DNA of 64,000 nucleotides from Exiguobacterium artemiae 255-15 (lineage in GTDB: Bacteria > Bacillota > Bacilli > Exiguobacteriales > Exiguobacteriaceae): NCBI RefSeq assembly GCF_000019905.1, contig NC_010556.1, positions 1,948,001 through 2,012,000 on the forward strand, read 5' to 3'. Below are positions 55,567 through 64,000 of the stretch, piece after piece (position 1 is the stretch's first letter; every line of letters starts with the position of its first letter). The position numbers and the translations under genes are program-made. The notes beneath the pieces are model-generated. The model made no database searches. It saw only the letters and a program-made list of their open reading frames with translations, and was not told the DNA's origin.

Positions 55567-55696
55567 CTGGTGTGTGATCAAAGGGTTGAGAAATCGTCTC
55601 TTTTGCTTTCGGGAGTTTAATCTCTTTTAATTTTTTTTCGAAAATGTCCCGCAAAAGGCGCTTTTTCAACTTTTTCTTTTTATCACGTTCTTTCAT
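55559..55696 (-). CDS. Small, very basic protein (45 aa)
   Basis: Too short for common ORF cut-offs. It reads MKERDKKKKLKKRLLRDIFE, then KKLKEIKLPKAKE, and ends FDHTPAC. About half the N-terminal 30 residues are Lys or Arg, as one amphipathic or coiled helix. GAGGTG lies 7 nt before the ATG, an extended -10 (TGGTATACT) is 77 nt upstream, and a strong terminator overlaps the stop. Not recognised; an RNA- or ribosome-binding role is only a guess. Confidence 0.7.
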   Translation of the reverse strand: MKERDKKKKLKKRLLRDIFEKKLKEIKLPKAKETISQPFDHTPAC

Positions 55697-55772
55697 ACTC
55701 CGACACCTCACTCGGTCCGAAAAAAGAACAGTTAACCAACGAAAGCTAATTTTTTCATCTTCTACATTACTT

Positions 55773-55778
55773 AGTATA
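55773..55778 (-). promoter_or_regulatory. Extended -10 of the 45-codon gene
   Basis: TGGTATACT on the minus strand; no clear -35. Confidence 0.55.
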
Positions 55779-55853
55779 CCACGTTTACCCGATTTCTATT
55801 CCTACTTGTGTCAATTAATTATGTGAGATTGTCGATAAACATGAGACAAACAG

Positions 55854-55882
55854 TTGCAATTCTTTTCAATTTCACGTAGAGT
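55854..55882 (+). promoter_or_regulatory. Putative promoter of the HD gene
   Basis: TTGCAA (55854-55859), 17 bp, TAGAGT (55877-55882), about 39 nt before the ATG. Confidence 0.45.
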
Positions 55883-55920
55883 GTATAGAAATACTTACTC
55901 GTGAAAGGAGTTATTTCTTT

Positions 55921-56454
55921 ATGTCAGTTACCCTTGTCACCATCATTGAACACCCGATTGCTCAAAAATATTTAGAACGGTCTGGCTTGAATCATGCTAT
56001 TTCCGTAGCTGAACAAGCTTTGACACTTGCTACTCAACGCGGTCTTGATGCGGATACGGCAACGAAGGCTGCCTTGCTTCATGATATCGGTCATTACGAA
56101 TGGTATACGGACGGCACATGGAATTATGATCTCTACCGTCAAAATGATATCCATGCAATTAAAGGAGCAGAACGGGCGCACAAGTTACTGATCCGGCTTG
56201 GTGAAGAGCCGGAACGGGCAAAAGAAATTGCTCTTGCTGTCCTCTTGCATACAGATTCTTATTTACCACCAGGTACGATCAATCGGACTCCGTTGCAACA
56301 ATTAGTCCATGATGCAGATACGCTCGAGGAACAGCCGGGTGGCCTTCATCATTATGAGAAGATTCCATTTGAAGAAGCCGTCAATCGATTGCATGCTCTT
56401 GACTCGGTTGTCCACCGCTTTAACAACCTTCCCCGTCTTGCTTCTGAAAATTAA
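55921..56454 (+). CDS. HD-domain hydrolase (YpgQ-like)
   Basis: A 177-residue HD-superfamily phosphohydrolase. Metal ligands are visible in NHAISVAEQAL, AALLHDIGHYEWY (HD), AVLLHTDSYLP and LVHDADTLEE. Close relatives (YpgQ/YedJ type) are metal-dependent nucleotide phosphohydrolases. GAAAGGAG precedes the ATG. Convergent with the opp operon. Confidence 0.88.
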   Translation: MSVTLVTIIEHPIAQKYLERSGLNHAISVAEQALTLATQRGLDADTATKAALLHDIGHYEWYTDGTWNYDLYRQNDIHAIKGAERAHKLLIRLGEEPERAKEIALAVLLHTDSYLPPGTINRTPLQQLVHDADTLEEQPGGLHHYEKIPFEEAVNRLHALDSVVHRFNNLPRLASEN

Positions 56455-56493
56455 AAAAAGGCATTCCCGAATACATTCAGGAATGCCTTTTTA
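56453..56493. terminator. Bidirectional terminator HD gene/opp operon
   Basis: AAAAAGGCATTCCCGAAT pairs with ATTCAGGAATGCCTTTTT (one mismatch). Confidence 0.92.
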
Positions 56494-56504
56494 ATTTGGA
56501 TTGA

Positions 56505-57458
56505 TTACACCAGTTGTGCTTGATACGCTTCGAGTTCTGCATCTGTCATCGAGACGTAATGGCCCGGCTCGATTTCACGTAATGGCGGGATGCTTGAGTC
56601 TTCACTCGACTTCCCGACCGCTCCGCCTGTCGGACGGTCATAAATGATCCGCTTACGTGTCCGCTCATGCTCCGGGTCCGGAAGTGGAATCGCTGATAAC
56701 AAGGATTTCGTGTACGCATGGACCGGGTTCTCATAAAGACGATCCGCATCACATAATTCTACGAGGTGACCTTGATACATGACTCCGATCCGATCCGAGA
56801 TGTATTTGACCATTGATAAATCATGGGCAATGAACAGATACGTCAGACTGCGATCACGTTGCAACTGTTTCATCAAGTTGACGACCTGTGCCTGAATCGA
56901 TACATCGAGTGCAGAGATTGGCTCATCGGCAATGATGAAGTCTGGTTCGACGGCTAACGCACGGGCAATCCCGATCCGCTGACGTTGTCCACCTGAGAAT
57001 TCATGCGGATAACGGCTCGCGTGTTCTTTCGTCAAACCAACTGTTTCAAGAAGATCGTAGACACGGTTGTTTCGCTCGTCTTTCGATTTTGCAAGACCGT
57101 GGATATCGATTCCTTCCGCGATGATATCTCCGACTGTCATCCGTGGATTCAACGATGCATATGGATCTTGGAAAATCATCTGCATCGAACGGTTGAATTT
57201 CAATTTCTCTTTACGTGATTTTTTATCATGAACATTTTCACCTTTGAAAAGAACTTCTCCGTCTGTCGCATCGTATAAACCGATGATCGAACGTCCTGTT
57301 GTCGATTTTCCGCAACCGGACTCTCCAACAAGCCCAAGGACTTCACCTTCATAAATATCGAATGATAAACCGTCAACTGCTTTGACGACACGACCACGAC
57401 CGATATTAAAGTGTTGTTTCAGGTTTTTTACTTCAAGTAATTTATTACGATTCTCCAT
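56505..57458 (-). CDS. oppF: Oligopeptide ABC transporter ATPase OppF
   Basis: A 317-residue ABC ATPase. Walker A GLVGESGCGKSTTGRSI, signature EFSGGQRQRIGIARAL, Walker B DFIIADEPISALD. The C-terminal oligopeptide-type extension has VHAYTKSLLSAIPLPDP. It pairs with OppD. The ATG overlaps the oppD stop by 1 nt (TAATG). Confidence 0.94.
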   Translation of the reverse strand: MENRNKLLEVKNLKQHFNIGRGRVVKAVDGLSFDIYEGEVLGLVGESGCGKSTTGRSIIGLYDATDGEVLFKGENVHDKKSRKEKLKFNRSMQMIFQDPYASLNPRMTVGDIIAEGIDIHGLAKSKDERNNRVYDLLETVGLTKEHASRYPHEFSGGQRQRIGIARALAVEPDFIIADEPISALDVSIQAQVVNLMKQLQRDRSLTYLFIAHDLSMVKYISDRIGVMYQGHLVELCDADRLYENPVHAYTKSLLSAIPLPDPEHERTRKRIIYDRPTGGAVGKSSEDSSIPPLREIEPGHYVSMTDAELEAYQAQLV

Positions 57459-58531
57459 TACTTTAGACCGCCTTTCAGAAGCGATTTCGCGAATGTGCTA
57501 TCTGGACGATACTTCAGCGCAAGATCGCGGATGGCTGCTGGTGGTTCCACATACGGTGCTTGCGGATGTAGCAACCAAGTTGCCGCTTCATGAGTATCTG
57601 TGATCGGGAAGAACGGAGGTTCTTTCTCGAAATCAATTTTCATTGCGTACTGATTACGTGGTGCAAATGCATCACCGACCGGCGGGTGCAATAAGTTCGG
57701 TGGTGTACCAGGAATTGCCGGCAAGTCTTGCGAACGATCGTCAGACGGTCGTGGCATGGATCCAAGAAGTCCCCATGTATAAGGATGACGTGGCTCATAG
57801 AAAATCTCATCGACAGTTCCTTTTTCAATCAACTTCCCAGCATACATTACCGCTACGCGGTCTGCCATGTTCGCTACGACACCTAGATCGTGCGTGATGA
57901 AAATGATGGCTGTACCTGTTTTTTGCTGGATGTCTTTTAACAACTCAAGAATCTGTGCTTGAATCGTAACATCGAGTGCTGTCGTCGGTTCATCGGCAAT
58001 CAAGACTTTAGGATTACAAGCCAGTGCGATTGCGATAACGATCCGTTGACGCATACCGCCTGACAATTGGTGCGGGTATTGTTTGAGACGCGCTTCCGGA
58101 TTCGGAATTCCGACGAGTGTCAGTAATTCAAGCGTCCGTTTTTTCGCTGCGTCGCCTGTCAATCCTTGGTGACGTTTCAAACCTTCTGCAATCTGTTTGA
58201 AGATGGTCATCGTCGGGTTTAATGATGTCATCGGATCCTGGAAGATCATCGCGATATCACGACCACGGACTTTTTGCATCTCTTTGTCAGAGAGTTTGAC
58301 CAAATCACGGCCTTCAAACATGATTTCACCTTTTGTGATTTCCCCAGGAGGATTCGGAATCAAACGCATGATGGCTTTTGATGTAACCGACTTACCTGAA
58401 CCGGATTCACCAACGATGGCAAGTGTCTCACCTTTTTTTAAATCAAACGATACGCCGCGGACGGCTTGAACCGTCCCAGCATACGTATGGAAAGCGACAG
58501 TCAGGTCGCGTACTGATAAAATAGTTTCCAT
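57458..58531 (-). CDS. oppD: Oligopeptide ABC transporter ATPase OppD
   Basis: A 357-residue ABC ATPase. Walker A AIVGESGSGKSVTSKAIM, signature HQLSGGMRQRIVIAIALA, Walker B KVLIADEPTTALD, and the C-terminal extension RHPYTWGLLGSMPRP with conserved Cys absent. Lies 27 nt after oppC. Confidence 0.94.
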   Translation of the reverse strand: METILSVRDLTVAFHTYAGTVQAVRGVSFDLKKGETLAIVGESGSGKSVTSKAIMRLIPNPPGEITKGEIMFEGRDLVKLSDKEMQKVRGRDIAMIFQDPMTSLNPTMTIFKQIAEGLKRHQGLTGDAAKKRTLELLTLVGIPNPEARLKQYPHQLSGGMRQRIVIAIALACNPKVLIADEPTTALDVTIQAQILELLKDIQQKTGTAIIFITHDLGVVANMADRVAVMYAGKLIEKGTVDEIFYEPRHPYTWGLLGSMPRPSDDRSQDLPAIPGTPPNLLHPPVGDAFAPRNQYAMKIDFEKEPPFFPITDTHEAATWLLHPQAPYVEPPAAIRDLALKYRPDSTFAKSLLKGGLK

Positions 58532-58558
58532 TGTGGATGAACTCCTCTCTTATTTCCG

Positions 58559-59590
58559 TTAGCGACGCAGACGTGGGTCGAACGCATCACGTAATCCATC
58601 GGCTAGCATGTTGAAGCTGATCATGACAAGTACGAGGATTGTCGATGGGATGACGAGCAAGTAAGGGAATGTTTTTAATTCTTTGTATCCCTCATTGATC
58701 AATGTACCCAGTGATGGTTGCGGTGGAGCAAGACCAAGACCGATGAAGCTTAGGAAAGCCTCGAAGAAAATCGCACCTGGAATCGTGAACATCAATGAAA
58801 TGATGATTGTACCGAGTGTATTTGGAATCAAATGTTTGAATACTAAACGTGCGCTAGAAGCACCAAGTGTACGTGCTGCAAGAACAAATTCCTGGTTCTT
58901 AAGTTTCAGGATTTGTCCGCGGACGAGTCGGCTCATCCCGATCCAGCCGGTGATCGTCATCGCGAGGATGATCGTCGTGATTCCCGGTTCAAGAATTAAG
59001 ATGAACAAAATGATTAAGATCAAGTTCGGAATCCCTGTCAGAATTTCCGCAATCCGTTGCATGATGTTATCGACGCGTCCACCGTAGTAAGCAGAGATAC
59101 CGCCGTACGTGACACCGACTAGAACGTCAATGATTGCTGCGACAAGACCGATGAAGAGTGAAATCCGTGTTCCTTCCCAGATACGTGACCATAAGTCACG
59201 TCCGAGATGGTCCGTACCGAACCAGAATGTATCTTTGACTTGTTTTGTTTCATAAAAATCGATTGGCTTTTCACCAAGTGTCGCCATTCCGTCAAAACCA
59301 GCCCATTCGAGACCAGTGATTTTTGGTGGAAGTTTAGCTTGAGTAATCGTTTGGGTATAAGCATCTCTACCGGATAACATTGGTCCGAATAGTGATAACA
59401 ATGCGATGATGACGATGATAACGAGCGACAGGATCGCCGCTTTGTTTTTGCGAAGCCGTGTCCATGCATCCTGCCAGAAGTTTAAGCTTTTTCCGGCAAT
59501 CCGCTCACCCGCTTGTTCATTAAATTCTACTGGTTGGAACAACGAGGAATCGAACTGCTCCGCTTTTGCGTTTGAATTTTGTTCTGCCAT
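58559..59590 (-). CDS. oppC: Oligopeptide ABC transporter permease OppC
   Basis: A 343-residue permease. A long N-terminal cytosolic part precedes about six helices; the EAA loop ARTLGASSARLVFKHLIPNT contacts the ATPases. FGTDHLGRDLWSRIWEG is typical of the DppC/OppC family. Its ATG overlaps the oppB stop (TAATG). Confidence 0.95.
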   Translation of the reverse strand: MAEQNSNAKAEQFDSSLFQPVEFNEQAGERIAGKSLNFWQDAWTRLRKNKAAILSLVIIVIIALLSLFGPMLSGRDAYTQTITQAKLPPKITGLEWAGFDGMATLGEKPIDFYETKQVKDTFWFGTDHLGRDLWSRIWEGTRISLFIGLVAAIIDVLVGVTYGGISAYYGGRVDNIMQRIAEILTGIPNLILIILFILILEPGITTIILAMTITGWIGMSRLVRGQILKLKNQEFVLAARTLGASSARLVFKHLIPNTLGTIIISLMFTIPGAIFFEAFLSFIGLGLAPPQPSLGTLINEGYKELKTFPYLLVIPSTILVLVMISFNMLADGLRDAFDPRLRR

Positions 59591-60525
59591 TATTTGCTAC
59601 CCCCCAAACGAATCCGTGGATCGACGACACCATATAGAATATCGACGAGCAAGATCATAAAGATAAAGACTGCCGAGAAGAACAGTGTTGTCCCCATGAT
59701 AACCGTATAGTCATTTTGTGTGATGGATGAAACGAACAACTCACCAAGACCCGGTACCGCAAAGATTTTTTCAATGACGAATGTTCCGGTAATCAAGGCT
59801 GCTGTCATTGGTCCAAGAATCGTGATTGCTGGAATCAAAGCGTTACGCACCATGTGTTTCCAAGTGATTGATTGACCATCTAGGCCTTTTGCCTTAGCGA
59901 GTGTCACGTAATCCTGACCGGTGACTTCAAGCATCTCCGTTCGAACGAAACGGGCAATCGAGGCCGTTACCCCAAGCGATAAGGATACCGTCGGAAGAAT
60001 CGTATGTGCTGGACTTTCCCAGAAGGCTACTGGCAATACGCCCCATTTCACTCCGATATAATATTGAAGAAGTGACGCAAATACGAATGATGGCACGGAA
60101 ATCCCAAGTACCGAAATAAACATCGCACCGTAGTCAACTGCTGTATTGTGGCGGAGAGCCGCAACAACACCGAGAACAAGACCAAGCAATACACCGAGCA
60201 CGAGGGCTTGAACACCTAGTTGAGCTGATGGTCCAATTCGTTCCATGATTAAATCTGTTACTGGACGGCTGTCATATTTAAATGATACGCCGAGATCCCC
60301 TTGAACCAAGTTAACCATGTACGCTGCATAGCGTTGTGGAAGCGGATCATTCAAGTTGTATTTATCCCGCAGGATATCCAACTGTTCAGGAGAAAGTTTT
60401 TCCTGGTTTTGGAACGGTGAACCTGGTAACAGATCCATTAGGAAGAAAGTGAACGAAGCGATGAGTAAAAACGTCAGTACGCCGTAAACAAGGCGTTGAG
60501 CTAAATAACGGCCCATAGATGGCAC
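59590..60525 (-). CDS. oppB: Oligopeptide ABC transporter permease OppB
   Basis: A 311-residue permease with about six helices. The start MGRYLAQRLVYGVLTFLLIA and the EAA loop AKAKGLDGQSITWKHMVRNA are family marks. AGGGGGTGCC lies before the ATG. It is separated from oppA by about 330 bp containing a terminator-like hairpin and a possible promoter. Confidence 0.94.
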   Translation of the reverse strand: MPSMGRYLAQRLVYGVLTFLLIASFTFFLMDLLPGSPFQNQEKLSPEQLDILRDKYNLNDPLPQRYAAYMVNLVQGDLGVSFKYDSRPVTDLIMERIGPSAQLGVQALVLGVLLGLVLGVVAALRHNTAVDYGAMFISVLGISVPSFVFASLLQYYIGVKWGVLPVAFWESPAHTILPTVSLSLGVTASIARFVRTEMLEVTGQDYVTLAKAKGLDGQSITWKHMVRNALIPAITILGPMTAALITGTFVIEKIFAVPGLGELFVSSITQNDYTVIMGTTLFFSAVFIFMILLVDILYGVVDPRIRLGGSK

Positions 60526-60709
60526 CCCCTATAAAGATTTTCTGTTTTTTTCGAAACATCAATAAAATCAGTATGACCCAAAATTGTCGGAACATTCAAG
60601 AATTTTGTTGTAAAAATTAAAATTCTTTTTTATCTTGGACTGATTGACGCCCCCCTGGTTACTGTTTTTTCGCAGTTAACCAATATTTCAGAATTTTTCG
60701 TTTGATTCC

Positions 60710-60730
60710 ATTATACTTTGCTAACAAAGT
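60710..60730 (-). promoter_or_regulatory. Possible internal promoter before oppBCDF
   Basis: On the minus strand TATAAT (60710-60715) immediately follows the perfect inverted repeat ACTTTG-TTAG-CAAAGT (60715-60730). No good -35; the dyad could be an operator. Confidence 0.45.
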
Positions 60731-60799
60731 AATTAGAACCCATTTTTTACGAAAAGTTCACATTTCTGATAACAAAATGAGTTTCCATTCAGAAAAAAA

Positions 60800-60845
60800 C
60801 GTATAAAACAGGAGCGTACCTTGAAAACGTTCTCAAGGACGCTCC
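60800..60845 (-). terminator. Attenuator/terminator after oppA
   Basis: On the minus strand GGAGCGTCCTTGA pairs with TCAAGGTACGCTCC (one mismatch), followed by TGTTTTAT. Partial read-through would lower oppBCDF relative to oppA. Confidence 0.82.
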
Positions 60846-60854
60846 GATTTTCAA

Positions 60855-62471
60855 TTACTTCACATCAACGTACTTGTACTGGAAGTCAGCACCAAAGACT
60901 TGACGGTTAAAGTCTTTGACAGACGGACGGCTCAAGAAAGCAGCTCCTGCTTGATAGATCGGCGCGATGGCTTGATCTTTTTCAATCAATTGTGATTCTG
61001 CTTGCTTAAAGAGATCAAGACGTTTTGCAACATCTGATTCTTCATTGGCAGCGTTCAACAATTTATCGTAAGCAGACGATTTATACTTCACGTCGTTTTG
61101 ACTGTTTGTTGATTCAAAGATCGACAAGTTTGACATTGGATCTTGGTAGTCAGGACCCCAAAGTGCATACGACATCTGATAGTCGCCTTTCGCTTCTAAG
61201 TCAAGTTTGTTTTTAAACGGTTGTTGTTTGATTGAGACGGTAACATTCGGAAGGTTTTTCTCGATTTGTCCCTTCATGTACTCACCGACTTTTTTCGCAT
61301 CTTCACTGTCAAATGACAGGAGTTCGATTGTCGTTTTCTTGTTACCGTTTGCTTTTTTCCAAAGGTCAGCTGCTTCTTTTCCATCACGGTCGAACCAGTT
61401 GATGTCGCTTGTGTAGTCTTTCCCTGCGTCATCTTTGATGAATTCTTTCGGAATGAAGCTTGTTGTCGGGATCGAACCGTTCGCAAGTAACGTATCCGTA
61501 ATCCCTTTCGGATCGATCGCACGGGCAATTGCTTTACGTGCATCGACGTTTTTCATTGTTGCGTCTTCGTTGTTGAATTTCAAGTAAGCAATCGATGAAC
61601 GGAGTGCTGTCTTGAACTCAGGTTTTGATTCATATGTTGCTACTTGTTCAGATGTCAATCCGGCATAATCGATTTCATCCGTATCATAGAGATTCGCAAC
61701 AGTTGAGTTGTCTTTGACGACGCGGATTGATACTTCATCCAATTTCACGTTGTCTTTATCCCAGTAGTTTTCGTTTTTCGTCAGAACACGTTTTGAATCC
61801 GTTTTCCAAGAAGTCCAAACGAAAGGACCGTTGTAAAGTAATTTATCCGGTTGAAGCGAGAAATCTTTTTTGTTTTTGTTATAGAAATCTTCGCTGATTG
61901 GTGTATACGTTCCGAATGATGTCAGTGAAAGGAAATACGGTGCCGGACGCTCGAGCTTAACTTCGAGAGTTTTATCATCAATGGCTTTAACACCTAACTC
62001 ATCAACCGGTTTTTTACCTTGTGAGACGTCAGATCCGTTTTTAAGCGTATCAAAAATATACGCATAACCGGAAGCCGTTTTAGGATCGACGGCACGTTTC
62101 CATGCAAACTCGAAATCCTGTGCTTTGACAGGAGTTCCGTCCGACCATTTCGAATCACGAAGTGTGAATGTGTATGTGAGATTGTCACTTGAGATATCTG
62201 TTTTTTCAGCAAGTGCCGGAATCGCTTTTCCGTCTTTATCGAGACGGTAAAGACCTTCCATCGTGTTGCCGATCGTGTTGAAGGCAACAGCATCTGTTGC
62301 TTGTGCCGGGTCGACCGTCGTAATATCAGAAGTATCTGTTAGACGTAAGACCTTTTTCCCGTTAGAAGAACCTGCATCTTTATCTCCGTCACCTGTTGTT
62401 GAACACCCTGCAAGAACAACGCTTCCTGCAAGCATAACTGATAACGCGAGACCGACTGTTTTTTTATTCAT
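60855..62471 (-). CDS. oppA: Oligopeptide-binding lipoprotein OppA
   Basis: A 538-residue substrate-binding lipoprotein: signal peptide, lipobox LAGC (Cys23), then an Asp/Ser-rich linker and the SBP_bac_5 domain (LTYTFTLRDSKWSDGTPVKA, LYNGPFVW, ARKAIARAIDPKGI, MSYALWGPDYQDPMS). It delivers oligopeptides to OppBC. AAAAGGAG lies 11 nt before the ATG. First gene of oppABCDF, with a good promoter. Confidence 0.96.
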   Translation of the reverse strand: MNKKTVGLALSVMLAGSVVLAGCSTTGDGDKDAGSSNGKKVLRLTDTSDITTVDPAQATDAVAFNTIGNTMEGLYRLDKDGKAIPALAEKTDISSDNLTYTFTLRDSKWSDGTPVKAQDFEFAWKRAVDPKTASGYAYIFDTLKNGSDVSQGKKPVDELGVKAIDDKTLEVKLERPAPYFLSLTSFGTYTPISEDFYNKNKKDFSLQPDKLLYNGPFVWTSWKTDSKRVLTKNENYWDKDNVKLDEVSIRVVKDNSTVANLYDTDEIDYAGLTSEQVATYESKPEFKTALRSSIAYLKFNNEDATMKNVDARKAIARAIDPKGITDTLLANGSIPTTSFIPKEFIKDDAGKDYTSDINWFDRDGKEAADLWKKANGNKKTTIELLSFDSEDAKKVGEYMKGQIEKNLPNVTVSIKQQPFKNKLDLEAKGDYQMSYALWGPDYQDPMSNLSIFESTNSQNDVKYKSSAYDKLLNAANEESDVAKRLDLFKQAESQLIEKDQAIAPIYQAGAAFLSRPSVKDFNRQVFGADFQYKYVDVK

Positions 62472-62604
62472 CGGTGAGTCATCTCCTTTTCTTTTTTTAA
62501 AACCGCTACAACTAAACGATTTTTAGACATCTCGTCGAAACTGCCTCAACGTTCCCCAAAACGCATTGACCTAGTTTCAAAATCTTAAACGAAGTGATAA
62601 ATTG

Positions 62605-62633
62605 ATTTTATGTGAGAATAACAATAACGTCAA
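62605..62633 (-). promoter_or_regulatory. oppA promoter
   Basis: On the minus strand TTGACG (62628-62633), 17 bp, TAAAAT (62605-62610). Leader of about 125 nt. Confidence 0.72.
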
Positions 62634-62705
62634 GTGAATAGTCACACTATTTGCTATTTTACACGCTCTGAATAATACAGAGTCGTAACTGTCCTTGACT
62701 TTGCG

Positions 62706-62711
62706 TATAAT
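62706..62711 (+). promoter_or_regulatory. -10 element of the DUF3899-like gene
   Basis: Perfect TATAAT 31 nt before the ATG; weak -35. Confidence 0.5.
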
Positions 62712-62742
62712 GAAATCATCATCTTGCCGTAGGAGGTTCATC

Positions 62743-63123
62743 ATGTCTGCCAAACTATTTCGCCCGCTTTTGATTGCCTTGATTTTAACAACGATTTACA
62801 CGATTTGGGCCGTTGTTGCCGATGCGACCCACTCCCTGATGTATCACCTGTCCGGCGGTTTATTCATTGCCGGTTTTCTGTTACTCGCGATTGGATTTTT
62901 CTCTAGTATGTCTGCCAATGGATTTTTTAAAGGGGTCACTGCCGGCTTCAAAAAGCAACGTGAAGCAAAATTACGCGAAGTCGACGGTGATTATTACGAA
63001 GACGAGGACGAAGAAAGTGAACTCTTGGAAGCAAAACAAAAACGGGCTTCCAACCGGACAGTTCCGTATCTCTCCAGTGGTTTTATCTGCATCGTCGTTT
63101 CATTGCTTTTGTCGTTCATTTGA
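62743..63123 (+). CDS. Membrane protein, DUF3899-like
   Basis: A 126-residue membrane protein with two N-terminal helices, a cytosolic part (GFFKGVTAGFKKQREAKLRE, then an acidic DYYEDEDEESE stretch), and a C-terminal helix. The GFF-G-T-GFKK pattern resembles DUF3899. Function unknown. ATG 62743 has GTAGGAGG 6 nt upstream. Divergent from oppA and upstream of trpS. Confidence 0.68.
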   Translation: MSAKLFRPLLIALILTTIYTIWAVVADATHSLMYHLSGGLFIAGFLLLAIGFFSSMSANGFFKGVTAGFKKQREAKLREVDGDYYEDEDEESELLEAKQKRASNRTVPYLSSGFICIVVSLLLSFI

Positions 63124-63192
63124 TTGAATTTTAATGACGTTTTGAATAGACATGTGATAAAGTGAAGATAACGTTATAGAGAACACAGTGAA

Positions 63193-64000
<808 letters not shown>

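Larger units (their letters stand above)
60526..60854 (-). other. oppA-oppB intergenic region
   Basis: Gene-free 329 bp. In reading order on the minus strand it has a hairpin with U-rich tail (60800-60845), a -10-like TATAAT overlapping a perfect dyad (60710-60730), then GGTTAACTG/CAGTAACC around CGAAAAAA (near 60658-60682) followed by a G run, and the oppB ribosome site. It looks built to keep oppA in excess over the transporter. Confidence 0.65.

Noticed and set aside
55644-55826. 60-codon plus-strand frame near spx
   Set aside because: Antisense to the better supported 45-codon basic gene and to its promoter.

Overview
The window is a stretch of bacterial chromosome from a low-to-mid GC Gram-positive of the Bacillales. 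It has strong Shine-Dalgarno sites (AGGAGG/AAGGGGG type), frequent GTG and TTG starts, and tight rho-independent terminators. Two long blocks keep the Bacillus subtilis gene order: pycA-ftsW-ylaN-ylaL-ylaK-ylaI-ylaH-typA-ylaF-suhB-yktA-speA-pdhDCBA-def-rnjA-rpoY-ykrA-ktrC at about 1-24.7 kb, and rluD-like-nadK-yjbM-yjbK-yjbH-pepF-coiA-mecA-spx-oppFDCBA-trpS at about 44.8-64 kb. Several expected Bacillus members are missing (yjbI, yjbJ, yjbL, slp), and extra genes are inserted. Together with the base composition this makes me think of Exiguobacterium or a close relative; that is inference, not proof.

Layout. At 1-5 kb: pyruvate carboxylase (cut by the window edge exactly at its biotinyl lysine), ftsW and ylaN. 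At 5-13 kb: a run of small conserved yla genes with the GTPase TypA, a PhoH/PIN protein, an inositol-monophosphatase-like enzyme, and an inserted lipoprotein that looks like a PQQ sugar dehydrogenase. At 13-25 kb: arginine decarboxylase, the pyruvate dehydrogenase operon, peptide deformylase, RNase J1 with RNA polymerase epsilon, and the K+ channel gate KtrC. At 25-30 kb: cytochrome bd oxidase behind Rex/Fnr-like dyads, then ccpC-dapL. At 30-43 kb: a less syntenic region of nadE, lipoproteins, a CvfC-like HEAT protein, several orphans, brnQ, a DegV protein, a pgpA-PAP2-HAD operon, yjcG and fabI with a FapR operator. At 43-49 kb: a RodA-like SEDS protein and the ppGpp/NAD kinase/pseudouridine operon facing yjbK-yjbH. 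At 49-56 kb: pepF-coiA-cls, mecA and spx. At 56-64 kb: the oligopeptide ABC transporter and T-box-controlled trpS.

Several genes form working groups. PycA and the PDH complex share pyruvate, feeding oxaloacetate and acetyl-CoA, while CcpC is the citrate-responsive TCA regulator. Spx, its proteolysis adaptor YjbH/SpxH, MecA, CoiA and PepF form the Clp-adaptor/competence neighbourhood. Cls, PgpA and PAP2 act on phosphatidylglycerol or polyprenyl lipids. RNase J1 and RpoY are translationally coupled.

I see no prophage, IS element, CRISPR array, tRNA or rRNA. The most unusual item is a pair of related, structured intergenic repeats (about 14.8 and 24.9 kb) with matching imperfect terminal inverted repeats and hairpins whose pairing is kept despite base changes. 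Each lies in the same orientation just downstream of a gene (speA and cydB). I also add two small genes (56 and 45 codons) that are shorter than usual ORF cut-offs.
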